64,000 nt of DNA from Epiperipatus broadwayi (GCA_028023455.1 JAQFVV010006255.1:1552001-1616000), one strand, 5' to 3'; counted from the first letter of the stretch, positions 25,190 through 37,020 are shown. The notes: a model not told the origin generated them from the letters alone. Program-made: numbers and translations.

Positions 25190-25320
25190 TATAGTGATAG
25201 GAGATCTAAACACTAAATTAGGAAAAATAACTTCTATATGCAATTAATTTAGTTGGATAATGAAATACCATATCCTTTATCATGTTAAATGGAATGACAG
25301 CACATTGAAGACTGTGTTGT
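25190..25320 (+). pseudogene. Possible LINE endonuclease fragment
   Basis: Translation gives VIVIGDLNTKLGK, which resembles the APE-type endonuclease motif (M/I-G-D-F/L-N-A-K-x-G) of LINEs. Only this motif is recognisable, the rest is decayed, and it lies on the opposite strand to the RT relic just downstream. Chance is a real possibility. Confidence 0.3.
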
Positions 25321-25429
25321 ACTTTAATATCCTGTTTAAATTGATAATTATCCAAATAAAACATGCTGCAAATTTTTCTTTTATCATTGGATGATAAAGA
25401 ATTTAAGTTTTTTTTTTAAATTACTCACT

Positions 25430-26050
25430 AAATCAAAATCTTTACAGGTTGCATTAAAACATATGAACATTTTGTAGATTATCTTTAGAATTGGCAAGAG
25501 CAAAATAATTTTAGCATTCTAAAAAACCAAGATGATGAAGTTGTTTTAGATTTTAATTGATTCAAATTAAAAATTCCACTATCACATCTATAATTCATTT
25601 TAATTTTTACTTCATGAAGCCATTTACAAAATATTTCAAAGACTGTTGGCATTAGAATTGAAAATAAAGTTAGAGCTAGTACACTTCTTTGTTTAATGCC
25701 AGTTTTCATTTCAAATGCACTAGCAATAATAAAGTTTCCTCTTTTATGATTATGTAGAAATTGTATAATGTGAACAAAATGGAAAAAGAACTAATTTCAA
25801 ATATTGTTTTGCATTTGCCTGAAAACAAGAATCAATTCTGCAGCTTCTTAATTTTCTAAAACTATTATGATTTCAAGCAGTGTTTTAAATAAAATTTTTT
25901 AAAGCCTGCAGAAGGTAACAATGATATTTCTTGATAATTATTGCAGTGTTTCTAGCTTCTTTATTTTTATGAATTTGAATAATACAAGTGTTATTTTTGA
26001 ATGCACTAGAGAAAATAAATAATAGATTTGTAAAAATTATAGATAAGAAG
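25430..26050 (-). pseudogene. LINE reverse transcriptase relic (second LINE type)
   Basis: The minus strand reads KTGIKQRSVLALTLFSILM (canonical NGVKQGCVLAPTLFSxxx), then CDSGIFNLNQLKSKT, then, after a frameshift at the catalytic DD position, ANSKDNLQNV. These are successive blocks of an RT domain from a non-RTE-type LINE, common in animals, in which the block LFNLxRLxAKT precedes the YADD loop. The catalytic aspartates are not readable. Upstream, 25885-26050 is open and may continue the RT. The RTE element inserted next to it at 26064. Confidence 0.65.
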
Positions 26051-26077
26051 CAATTTAATGATTCATCATCATCATTA

Positions 26078-26497
26078 TCAACCATTATCAATCCACTGCA
26101 GGATGAAGGTCTCTCCAAGTTTAATCCATCTTCTCTGATCTTTAGCTTCTCTTCTCCACATCACCCCTGCACACTTTCTTATTTCATCCATCCATCTCAC
26201 ATATGGTCTCTTTCTGGGTCTTTTACAATCTCTTGGAATCCAGTTTAAAATTTCAATTGTCCATCTATTATCATCTCTTCTAACAATATGTCCAGCCCAA
26301 CTCCACTTCAATCTTTTAATTTTTTCAATGAGGTCAGTAACACCTGTTTGTTCTCTTACCCATACATTGCGTTTACGATCTCTTCTTGTTACTCCCAACA
26401 TACATCTCTCCATACTTCTTTGAGTGGTCTGAAGTCTCTGAATTGCTCTTCTATTAAGTGTCCAAGTCTCAGATCCATAAGTAAGAACTGGTAACAC
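26078..26497 (-). pseudogene. RTE ORF, part 3: C-terminal domain
   Basis: The 139-residue frame starts LPVLTYGSETWTLNRR and includes RSMERCMLGVTRRDR, KRLKWSWAGHIVRR and the end LQWIDNG. This is the conserved domain after RT in RTE elements, annotated in some genomes as transposon-derived protein F52C9.6-like. Its function is not well defined. It ends a few bases before the element's 3' repeat tail. Confidence 0.9.
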
Positions 26498-27191
26498 ATT
26501 TGTTAAAAACCTTCCTTTTCAAACACATAGGCATATTTCCTTTTAGTATCAAGTTATGTCTACCAAAAGCACTCCAACCAAGTTTAATTCTATGATTAAT
26601 TTCCTCCATTATGTTTCCATCTGTATTAATAATCTGACCAAGGTATTTGTAACTGTTAACTTCTTCTAATTCATCATAATCAATCTTTATTTTCATATTT
26701 TGAACAAATCGATTAAACATTACTTTAGTCTTTTTAACATTTATCTTTAGTCCTACTTTCCTACTTTCATCTGATAATTCCTGCAACATTTCCTGCAGAT
26801 CTGAAGCATTATTTGCAAAAACAACTACATCATCTGCGAAATCTAAATGACTTAAATAATCATCATTTACTTTCACTCCTTTAGTTTCCCATTTTAATCC
26901 ACAAAATACTTCATGCAGCACTGCTGTAAAAAGTTTTGGAGATATGGAATCACCTTGTCTTACATCTTTCTCAATGTTGACTTTCCCAGTGTCATTATGT
27001 AATCTAATTGTTGCTGTTGCATTTTTATAAATATTCTTTAAAATATGACAATATCCTGGATCTATACCTTGATGATCTAATGCTTTAATCACTGAAGAAA
27101 TGTTTATAGAATCAAATGCCTTTTCATAATCTACAAATCCTAAGCATAATGGCAACTCATATTCATTTGTCCTTTCTATAACTTCTCTCAT
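26469..27191 (-). pseudogene. RTE ORF, part 2: RT catalytic core
   Basis: This 240-residue frame continues the RT. LCLGFVDYEKAFDSI is palm motif A (Asp21), VRQGDSISPKLFTAVL is motif B, and LDFADDVVVFAN is motif C with the catalytic Asp120-Asp121. NVKKTKVM and YKYLGQIINTDGN follow. All catalytic residues are present. The frame ends at about 26469, where the expected continuation (LPVLTYGSETW) is found one base out of frame, which indicates a single-base deletion. Confidence 0.92.
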
Positions 27192-28906
27192 ACCTGGATA
27201 TGATCTACTGTACTAAAACCACTTTTAAATCCGGCTTGTTCTCTTGGTTGGTGGAAATCCAATGTTCTCTGTAGACGAGTAGTAATTATCTTGATAAAAA
27301 TTTTATATAAAACTGATAAAAGGCTGATAGATCTGTAATTTCTAATATCTTCTTTATCACCTTTTTTAAATATTAATATTATTACTGCATTCTTCCAATC
27401 ATCCGGTACATCTTTATCATTTAGACATTTGGTATATAACTTTGCTAAAATTTTTTCTATTTCTTCACCTGCTTCTTTTAATATATCAATTATAATTCCA
27501 TCATTACCTGGAGCCTTTCCTTTCTTCATACATTTAATTGCATGTCTCACTTCTTCATTTAAAATTCTGGGCAATTTGGAAGATATAATAGATATAGGAG
27601 GTACTTGTTTTTTATTACTATATAATTCTTGATAAAAATCTTCTACCATTTTCATGATGTCATCTCTCCTTTTAGTAATAATTCCATCTTTTTTTCTTAT
27701 TGCAGATATAAATTTCCTACCAATACCAAAATGTTGTTTTACATTCTTAAGACTTTTATTTTCTTCTACAGCTTTCCTTGCTAGTTCACAGTTATACTTT
27801 CTTATATCATTTTCAACTCTTTTCCGCACCATTTTACAAAATTCAAGATATTCAATTCTTTTTAATGCATCATTTTTGTATATCTTCATATTCCTTCTTT
27901 TCTTCATAAATTCTCTAGTCTCAGTAGAAATTTTATTGGTCAATTGCTGTTTCTTTCTACCAGCTATCTTTGTTGCAGTTTTCAAAAGTGTATCAGTTAT
28001 TTTCATATTAATTTCATTCAAATCTGAATCATGTTCAAAATCTACTAATACTTGAAACCGATTTGTAAGTTCTAATTTAAATTCATTAGAATGTTTCTGA
28101 AGATTAGGAATATCAACTGTAAATATTGTTTTTCTTAATAATTTTTGTCTCTCTAGTTTTACATTAACACGTATCTTACACCTTACTAATCGATGATCAC
28201 TTTCTGTGTTAAATTTATTAAGAACATTACAATCTTGAAATATGTATTTCCTGTTAGTCAAAATATAATCCAATTCTGCTGTACCTTCATTTGGATGCTT
28301 CCATGTCCATTTCCTTTTAACATTTTTCTCAAAAAAAGAATTCATAATATAAAGTTTTTCTTTTTCTGCAAACTCCACAAGTCTATGTCCTCTCTCATTT
28401 CTATTACCATAACCAAAATTACCCACAGCACTTTCATCTTTCATTTTCTTACCAATTCTAGCATTAAAGTCTCCCATAACAATTTTAAAATGGTGTTTAC
28501 TCTGATCAAAAGCCTTTTGTACATCCATATAAAAATCTTCTACTACTTCATCACTATGAGAACTTGTTGGGGCATAAACCTGAATTATCTGCATTTGGTA
28601 TCTGCTATTAAGTTGTATAACTAATCTTGCCACTCTGTCCGATACACCATCAATCTCCACAATATTGTTCTTCCACTTTTTATTTATAATGAATCCTACT
28701 CCACTTGTATTTCCAATATTTGTGCCTTTATAATAGAGTATATGTCCACTTTTTAAATCAATTGTCTCTTCACCTTTTCTTCTAACTTCACAAAGTCCAA
28801 TAATGTCCCATTTAATATAAAAGAGTTCTTCTTCTAATTCTTTCAATCTTCCTTCACTTGAAAGTGATCTGCAGTTGTAAGTACCTAAATAAAAAGTCGT
28901 TATCAA
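27188..28906 (-). pseudogene. RTE ORF, part 1: endonuclease and RT N-terminus
   Basis: The 572-residue open frame starts with YNCRSL (Asn11), then GLCEVR (Glu40), QVYAPTS (around 111), MGDFNARIG (Asp146, Asn148), ELDYILTNRK (about 211-220) and SDHRLV (236-241). These are the catalytic landmarks of an apurinic/apyrimidinic-like endonuclease, which nicks target DNA to prime reverse transcription. A basic linker follows, then the start of RT: GKAPGNDGI, NYRSISLLSVLYKIF and QAGFKSGFSTVDHIQV. The frame ends prematurely at this last block. A small deletion near 27188 puts the rest into the next frame. The endonuclease itself looks complete. Confidence 0.93.
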
Positions 28907-29196
28907 ATTCTGCCTTATCAGGCACTGAGAAGAAAGACCATGGTGTTTCTTGATTTTAAACTCAGAGGTAAAAAGCCAATAAACTCACCACGCTGGCTAA
29001 TGCGTGTTGGTGAGCAGCCCATCCATGTTCATATACTATATGAATAATCACATAATAATAACAGCTGCAACGACAAGAACGTATGGAGTGGACATTAGGA
29101 ATTTGCTCTGCTCGGTTCCTTTAAGGCCTCCAAGAGGAATCAAAGGGTCTCCTTTCAGTTAATAGCAAAACTCCTTTCTGCAGCCATTTAATGATT

Positions 29197-30360
29197 AGTC
29201 ACTGAAATATAGTAAGCATAAAATACAATTTAATCATTGGCTTATTTATTGTAATTCAAAACATTCTATGCTTATTATATGAAAAATATGCATGTATGAA
29301 TATATTTATATATAAAGTACATAATTTTAATGCAGTAATTACATATATTTAAAAATTGGAACAATAATTACATATGGTCATTAGATTTTTTAAAATAAGT
29401 AATCTTATGTAATCATTAATTTATTTATTTTGTTTAAAAAAAAGTCACTTATTTGCTTATGACAAATTTTACCATTTCAATTATTTCTGCAAATATAAAA
29501 GTTAAAAACAAAACAAAACTCTTCTTTTTAAACTTGAAATGAAATTCATTCTAATGTAAAACAAAAAATATAAAGAGTAATAAGATATGATTATTACTAT
29601 TGTCTTAATAAAATAAAAATATTGATTCAAATTTTAAAAAAAACTATTTGTATACATAAATATTGTATCTGAACCATGATTGTCAATGATAAATGCTATA
29701 AAAATGATAATTCGAAAGACAATAGAGTCATATTTCTATAACGTGTGATGAGAGTTTACTGTATTAAATTGAAGTTCTTTAATAGAAAGAAACATATATT
29801 GCTTTAATTTTTTTGGCACATTAATCTTTAATTTTTTATTCAGTTTTCATGTAACAACTTTGTAATATTTAAAAGTGATCATATATTTTTACTTAGATAT
29901 TTTATAATTTTTTTTTTCCATCTAGATAGTAAAGTTTAAATATTGTAGCTAAATTTTTATGTATTGTCTTTTCAAAGACTTCATTTATCACAAATATTTA
30001 TTGTTAATCCAGATCCTTAGAACAATATAGATTATTCTTTGTGTTTTTATATTTGATACATGAAATATTATGTAATAATATTTCTATAATAAATTTTATG
30101 TACCAAATACTACCTGGAATCAGTGATCTAATTTAGCACTTTTCATTGTTTACTAGCTGTAAATGCTGATAAATCTATAAAACTACCAACAGACCCACCA
30201 TCTTGGTATTGTTTATTGACTAGAAAATTCTAAAAGTAAATAATAACAACATATGGTAATGAAATGCAATAGAAATAATAAGTGTATTTTATTTTTTTTC
30301 TAAATGTAAATACATGGAATATGAAAACCTCATTTTATATAAACTTTTCAAGATCTAAAC
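29197..30360. other. AT-rich DNA, no gene seen
   Basis: Nothing recognised on either strand. Confidence 0.5.
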
Positions 30361-30625
30361 TAAGAGCAGTACTTGTAGCTAAGGAATTTTCAAGTATTAA
30401 AGATTTGGTATAGTTGTTCTTAGAGAAATTTGTCTTCCACAGGAAGAAACTTTAATTCATCAGGTAAATGGATACAAGTTTTTTTGGAAGATCAGACCAT
30501 TGAGTGATAGGAGACTATGTGATGCTGGATTTTCTGTGAGGTCTTATTTGGTGTTATTTATTTTTACAATTCCTTCATGTGTCATTGAAAGGTTAATGAT
30601 ATTAAAATGTGTATCTGTATCCATT
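30361..30625 (+). pseudogene. LINE endonuclease relic (plus strand)
   Basis: Translation in shifting frames gives LRAVLVAKEFSSIKDL (canonical R-T-A-L-V-A-R-E-L), then GYKFFWKIRPLSDRRLCDAG (canonical GYTFFWxG...R..GVGF), and IPSCVIERLM. This is the N-terminal endonuclease region of an animal LINE, plausibly of the same type as the RT relic at 25.4-26.0 kb, though on the other strand. Several stops and frame changes; inactive. Confidence 0.6.
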
Positions 30626-32254
30626 TCATAAGTGTTTTAGTGCCAAACAATAGATTTAAAAAATTCAGAGAAAAACAGCTATTATAAAAAATTATGTATC
30701 AATAATATGACATTTCTGAAAATTCATATTAGAAGTTTTAGTGTTCAACAGCTGCTGAAATTTACTATAAGTAGTAGCTGCACCTAAAGAGTAAATAGCA
30801 AATTTTGTATCAATATATTTGAAATAGGACTTATTTTAATGAAATTATCATTTTTAACTTTACAGCTAATTAGTCTATGATTTGTTCATCATTTAAGAAT
30901 TAATATAATGTGAATTTCTTTTGCTTTGATTTCTAATTTGGTGTAATCTGAGTACGGATGCATCCAAATTTTTTTATAGTGATTTTGTTTTATAAATAAT
31001 ATGACAATCCATGTGATATGTCACACTCTTAACATAATTTATTATAGCATCTCAATTTTAAAACTACAACATAAACTTTTTTGAACTTTTCACTATTAAG
31101 ATGCAAATTTTAGTCCATGTTTTTATAATTTCAAGATGTCAACAACTAGAGTAATAGTGTGAAACTTCACAGGAGAACATGGCTATTATCCTTCAGGGGT
31201 CTCAAACTCCAATTTCAAATGCATTAAGTAATTTTGAAAAAAAAAACTTGGAATTTTAATGGCTTTATAATGTCTTATTAGTAAATTTTGGGGGTTTTGA
31301 GTTAATAATATCTCAAATGACTTAGATGAACATATAAAATCAGTTGATAAAGAGATATTTCTGGAAAATTTGAAAGAAAGTGATGGTAAAACATAAATCA
31401 CAATAATTTAGAAAAGGACAAATAACAAGGAGAAATGTTTTGAATATTTTAAAAACTGTAATTTGTAATTATGTGATTTTTTATATTTCTTACTGAAACA
31501 AAATTATACAATCAGTGAATTTATATGCTAATTAAAACTTTGAAGAATTTACTTTTTTAGTTGAATGTATTATCAAAATTTTTTTTTTTTTAATAAGAAA
31601 TTTTGATGTGTTGTAAATTTCATATCTATTACAATAATTGGGCATTTTACATTTTTCATTTATTGTCTTAATATCTTTGGACTATTTTCTATGCAATTTT
31701 TATATCCTGCTTGTAATTATTTTTTTCTAGAAGTCCTTTGTTATGATAGGAAACAGAAATTTATGCAGTAAATTAGAATTATGACTGTTTCACTTTCACT
31801 CTGCTAGGCAAAGAATAACACTAAAATAAATAACTTGAAATTAGATAATTGTATTTGTTTAATAGTTCACGTAACAGGAATATTTTCTCATATAATAAAA
31901 TTGGTAATAAATGTTTTTTTTTTGTTTTTTTTAAAAAAAGTATCATTTAATATAAAATTATCAGTTTTGAAGAATCACACATTCCCTCAAAGTCTGATTA
32001 CTTCACATCATTTAAAAATATCATGCTATTCTTTAATATTTAGTGTAAGGAATTCTTTAATAAGCTGCTTTGATCAGTTATAAATGTTCTGCCTATAGTT
32101 TAATGGTGCTTATGAAATAAAGTAGATTTAAATAAAACATAAATGTATACATATACAGAATTGGTCAAATTTATTGTGTTAATGCTTATTTAGAAAATAC
32201 ATTTATTACAATCAAATATAATTTGATTTCGCATACATATACAAATTAAAATTA
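30626..32254. other. AT-rich DNA with an orphan hAT-like terminus
   Basis: At 31195-31210 CAGGGGTCTCAAACTC is identical to a common hAT terminal inverted repeat, but no matching second end was found within 2 kb. The rest, including the open frames at 31186-31401 and 31835-32083, has no recognisable homology. Confidence 0.4.
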
Positions 32255-32875
32255 CCCAAATTCAAAACTAAAGCCAAAGAAAATAAACTCTGGTTTTACT
32301 ATTAAAAGCAGACTTCCCAAATGCAAAGGATTAAAACATATCAACAAATATATACTAAATATTATCCATACTTTCCAATTACATTCCACACACCCTTAAT
32401 ATTAAAAGAACTCTTAAACAAGTTAATTGTTTCAGAATCAAAAAAATTTAATAGTAAAGGTTAAAAAACCTTTACCATTAAATTTCTTTTTTTTATTTCA
32501 TATCTTTCAAAGAAGACAACCATAGCCTTATCAAAACTAACAATGTGACCTGTATTTCTTTCATGGATATGTTAAGCAGAACTAAGATATTTATTTCTAA
32601 TCCTACTTTTATGTACTTTAATTTTTTCATTTAAACTCAAACTACTCTGACCTATGTATAACTTCTTACAAAAACAATGGATAATATATACAACTCCAGG
32701 AATAGTCTTCATATCAAAAATTTCTATTCAGAGTAATATCCCTCTTCTAAGCAATTTTTTTATTTCCAAACAAATTACTATTTTCACTTATAATTCTGTA
32801 AGAAGACAATAAATAAAATCATATTTTCCTTTATTCTTTATAACACCACCATATTTACTATTAAATAAAAGTACA
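32255..32875 (-). mobile_element. Penelope-like element, 5'-truncated copy (minus strand)
   Basis: The copy contains the end of a PLE open frame with a GIY-YIG endonuclease, then a short 3' region that ends near 32255. It is 5' truncated around 32875, where it meets an opposite-strand copy of the same element. A 3' block containing AAGTCTGCTTTTAATAG (minus strand) recurs in the plus-strand copy and near 51.1 kb. Confidence 0.8.
32485..32720 (-). pseudogene. PLE GIY-YIG endonuclease domain
   Basis: The minus-strand translation reads IPGVVYIIHCFCKKLYIGQS then SLSLNEKIKVHKSRIRNKYL, a stop, HIHERNTGHIVSFDKAM. This matches the endonuclease domain at the C-terminus of Penelope-like reverse transcriptases: the GVYxI strand, a C-x-C pair just before YIGQT/S, a basic residue and His about 15 residues on, and a T-G-H block. 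GIY-YIG endonucleases cut the target DNA for PLE insertion. One in-frame TAA lies between KYLSSA and HIHERN, so the domain is broken by a single stop. The upstream RT is missing. Confidence 0.85.
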
Positions 32876-33255
32876 TAAAACTAGGGTTAGAAATAAATAT
32901 ATAAGTTTCGCCATATATATCTATGAAAAAGACACACTATTAGTTTTGATTAGGCTAAAATTGTCTTCTGTGAAAGAAATGAAATAAAAAGAATTAAAAA
33001 ATCTTTATTATTAAACATTTATGATTCTGAAGCAGTTAACTTGTTTAAGAGTTTTTTTAATATTAAGGGTTTGTGGGATATAATTGAAAATTGTAGGTAA
33101 TATTTATTATATTTTTGTTGATATGTTTTAATCCTTTGCACTTGAGAAATCTGCTTTTAACAATGAAATCAATAGTTGTGTTATAGTTTGTTTTTTTTTT
33201 TGGGGGGGGGGGGTAGTCTGGTTTAGTTTTGAATTTGGGATAACTTTAATTATTT
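32876..33255 (+). mobile_element. Penelope-like element, 5'-truncated copy (plus strand)
   Basis: From 32882 the plus strand runs parallel to the minus-strand PLE copy: GTTAGAAATAAATAT, then AAAGAAATGAAATAAA, then CTGAAGCAGTTAACTTG and TTAATATTAAGGGT. It therefore starts inside the endonuclease domain and runs through the C-terminal residues into the 3' region, ending near 33255. A T10-G12 tract at about 33190-33213 sits where the other copies have A/T-rich sequence. The two copies meet head to head. Confidence 0.8.
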
Positions 33256-34428
33256 TATTGAGTAGTGTAGTTTTAAGCTTTTAGTGTTTATATACAAATT
33301 GTATTTGTGTATAGTTTCAAATATGTGTCCATTAATATTAACATACTATCAAAAATATATACAGTAACATTTAACTTCCTGGTATAGAATTCTATGAGAA
33401 TGGTTTTCATTACATTCACATTATTTTTTGAATACACATATTTTTCACTTTTTTTTTTTTTGCTGTAATTTTTTACCATGTCTCACAAACAGATTTACAT
33501 GTCCAGAATGTGAGACCATCATTGCAAATATTAAACTTTTTCTATTGTCTTTTTGAAGACACAGTCTAGATTATCATAAATTATATATCTGTAATATGAA
33601 ATGTGTCATCTTATTGAAAATGTCCTGAGAAATGTATCTATTGTCAATGGAATTGTTTTGATTATGTAAGGCCGAAATGTATATCAATAGGATTCAAAAT
33701 TCACATTATACTTTAGTCTTTTTTTTTTTGTAATCCAAAAAATATTGTGTTGATTAACTTGATTAGTAATATGAAAAGTGGTTTCATCACCATATGCTTT
33801 TAGATGCATAGTGTTTGTCTGCACATTTTTTAATGCAGTTTTGCAGATTATTCTTGTGTAACTTGAATATGGTAAGGGCACATAGATTTGGGTTCTGGTT
33901 ATGTATCATGAACTTCTAGAATTGATTGTTTTATTATAGCATTCCAAGATGTCTGGTATCATCAAAGCTGGTCACAATGAAATCTGTTATAAGAAACTTC
34001 TCATAGATTTAATAAATCATTAAGTGTCTTTGTGAATCTTGTTCAAATTGTTTTTGAAATTTTCTCTCTATTATTATTATTAAATGAAACATCTCCATTG
34101 ATCACATTTCTCTTTCCTTTTTTTTTTTTTAACGTTTATCTATTTGCCTTTTTACCTGAAAAATGCATTTTAACAATTTAAATATGTTACATATATATAA
34201 TTTTGTTTAACTGTTACAGTGAAGCTTTTTACTAAAAATATACAAGCAGCTTAATTTATTGTTACCAATACTTACAAATTGATTCTAATATAAGTTTATA
34301 TTGAGTGAAAAACTACTATAGTTGTAATTTAATACGTTGATTACTTTGTAATTATTAAACAAATAAATAATACATTTATAAATAAGTATACAAATGCTCA
34401 AGGCTAAATGGGTTTGTAAGTAATTATT
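33256..34428. other. AT-rich DNA, no gene seen
   Basis: Open frames at 33288-33479 and 33684-33881 are short with no recognisable homology. T runs lie near 33440-33460 and 34118-34130. Confidence 0.5.
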
Positions 34429-34610
34429 AAAACTTAGTCAACATTGACAATCTCTGTAACAATCAACAATTTCAAACTATTGCCAAGGCAACCACCTTTT
34501 AACAATAAAGGTGGAATGCCTTTATTGTTAAAAAGAGGTTGCCTTGACAACAGTTTGAAATTGTTGATTGTTATTGATATTGGGATTGTCTAAGTGTTGA
34601 CTGGTTTTTA
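34429..34610. repeat. Foldback element with ~80-bp arms
   Basis: The left arm reads ...AACAATCAACAATTTCAAAC..., then GCCAAGGCAACC and AACAATAAAGG. The right arm is its reverse complement at about 88-90%. The centre is a perfect TTTAACAATAAAGG/CCTTTATTGTTAAA pair with a short loop. It shares the GTCAAGGCAACC core with 18446-18616. Confidence 0.8.
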
Positions 34611-37020
34611 ATGGTTTATAAATAAATATACAGTAATGGATAGGCAACTTTAATTTTAAATTGGTAATAAGAAATGATTGTAATATTGGTTTTTATTACT
34701 GTTAAGTTCTAGAGGTATGATAACCAGTGATGATGATGGCTGGTTGTATATTTACAATTAATCATGATCTTAAATGTAAACATACTAAAGAATTATAAAT
34801 TATTAATAATTAATGGGGTTAATAACTCCCATTATAAAATAAAACATTGTAATTTTCCAACAAAAATTTAATTGAGAAATGTGATACCACCAAACTGTAG
34901 CTGATGATTTATAAGTCAGGCAAGCATAAGAAATGGTGATCATATGATGATTTATAAGTGTTATTATAATGGTGGATTATTTGGTTTGTAAGATTCTGTA
35001 CATATAAGAATACTTTATATAAGCTCTTGATCATAGAATAAGCAATCTAAATGCACAAGTGCTTTTTAAAATGATATCTTGGGTGAAATAAAATAAATTA
35101 TTGGAGATACTTTAACAGTATCAAACAGGCAGAAGTAGAAGTTATAATTTAATTAGGAATATAGTGTATAGGTTTTTTGGAAACACTGTACATTAATCAC
35201 AATGTCTGGAATAAAAATGTATAATTTAAAATAATCAATATTATGAAATAATAGCTATAAAAATCAATTATGTATCTTATTATTTTATTTTGTTTTGGAC
35301 AGATCTTTGAGATTTACATATGTATAATGTATGTATATATTTATGTGTATTTACATAATATACAGATTGTATAGATATATTGAAAAGTCATTATTAAAAG
35401 AGTATGTGCATTCATATTATCTTATTTTCTGTATATTTTTACATTATTAATTTAAAATATAATTGCAGCTTCTGCCCATGTAATGAATAAAGATTTTGAT
35501 GAGGTTTTTTTTTTTCTTCTGAAAAGTCATCAACCATTAGCATAAATTTGCACAGTGCACAAAACTATTTGCTTAATTACTGCTTGTTTAGGATCATCTG
35601 TCTTCAATGATCATCTGGTTTGAAACAGCAGGGTACTAGTAGTTGGGTGGGAATCATTAAATGTAATTCCTGCTGGGAGTAAATCACCAGGCTTATACTA
35701 GATAATACAGTCAGATTAGAATAAGAGGAGAGAAACTTCCTTTAAAAATATTATTGTTATTAGTTTCAAATGAAAATTTATGTGATCCCCCTCCCCGAGT
35801 GCCTTTAATAATCATAAATGTTAATTACATTTATTCAAATATAAACATATATATATATTTAATATCTGCATTTATTAAAATCAACCAGAAACAATTTTAT
35901 TTCTCTGAAAATAATTCAAAATATATATAAGAAAATATTAACAACTACAGAAAAGATATTAAATATATCATCTAAAATAATTAAAAGGAGTATATTAATT
36001 TTTAATACACTGTACAGGCTTATACACACCAGCATTACTATTTTGTTAATTTTCTAGAAAATTCTAATCAAGGAAGGATAATGCAATAATAACTTTGAAA
36101 AGTAAAAAAATAATTATGCAAAGTATAAAGTAATTATTTTTTTTAATAGATAACAAAAATAATAATTATATATATATTGAAAAACTGATAGAAAATAATT
36201 GCTCTAAACTTTATGAAAATTAAACTGCTTTGGACCAAATTAATTTAGAATAATAATCATGCAATACTAATAAGATTATATAATTAGTTTTTTAGAATTC
36301 TCAGTTAATGATTTTTGTAGATTAAAAGAATATATAATAATAATTCAACAATACATCTCTTACTTCCTAGTTATAAACCTTTTATATCTTTAAAGATTCT
36401 GTATATTAGTGAAATCTTAAATCAATATTAAGTAAATAGTAATTTAGTTTTGTTATCTATTAGATACATTATTAAACTAATTTTTGTATCAGAACAACAT
36501 CTTTATACTATTAAAAAAATAAACATTTAGCATTAGTTTTTTTTTTTTTAAAGGTAAATAATAAAATGTTATAATTATTAATTTTAATATCCTGTTTATT
36601 ATGCACATTAGACACCTTAGTAAGGTTTAGCATTTAAAATTGCCCCCCCCCCCCTAATAAGATCAATTACTGTAAATGTTTTTAAAAAAGTTATTGCTAA
36701 TTCCTAGTAAAAAATGAAAATCATAAATTAAATAGAGCAGTTATCAAACTAAAAAAGTTTAATTAGAAATATATTCACTTCATTAAACTTATTAATTTAC
36801 CGAAATATATAGATTTTTTTTTAACTTTCTGAAGGTCACAGCTGATCTGTGAGATACAAGTTTTTTCCTTAAATATTTTTACATATATCAAATGCATAGG
36901 TTCAAAGTTGTGACTAACTGTGCATTTGGTAAGTGCTATCATTCTATTTAACAAATGTTTAATAAAAATATATATTTAATAGTAAATTGCATCAGAGAGG
37001 CAATCAAAGTTTTCAAAAAT
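34611..37020. other. AT-rich DNA, with a fragment of the hammerhead foldback family
   Basis: At 34921-34952 CAAGCATAAGAAATGGTGAT resembles the tail of the hammerhead foldback family (CAAGCATAAGAAGTGGTGGT at 16198-16217). At 35465-35720 the composition is less AT-rich and may be an unrecognised repeat. A C12 run lies at about 36643-36654. No gene. Confidence 0.45.

Larger units (their letters stand above)
26064..29185 (-). mobile_element. RTE-clade LINE, near full length, with 11-bp target-site duplication
   Basis: A 3.1-kb non-LTR retrotransposon on the minus strand with a 5' untranslated region (28907-29185), AP-endonuclease, reverse transcriptase, C-terminal domain and a 3' end in TGATGA-type repeats (plus-strand ATTCATCATCATCATTATC at 26061). 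The perfect duplication ATTTAATGATT stands at 26053-26063 and 29186-29196. Length, domain order, FADD box and microsatellite 3' end fit the RTE clade (craniofacial development protein 2-like copies in animal genomes). Two frame breaks split the open frame. A second, older copy lies at 53801-56632. Confidence 0.93.

Noticed and set aside
27429-28624. Several plus-strand frames across the RTE element
   Set aside because: They are antisense shadows of the RTE open frame.
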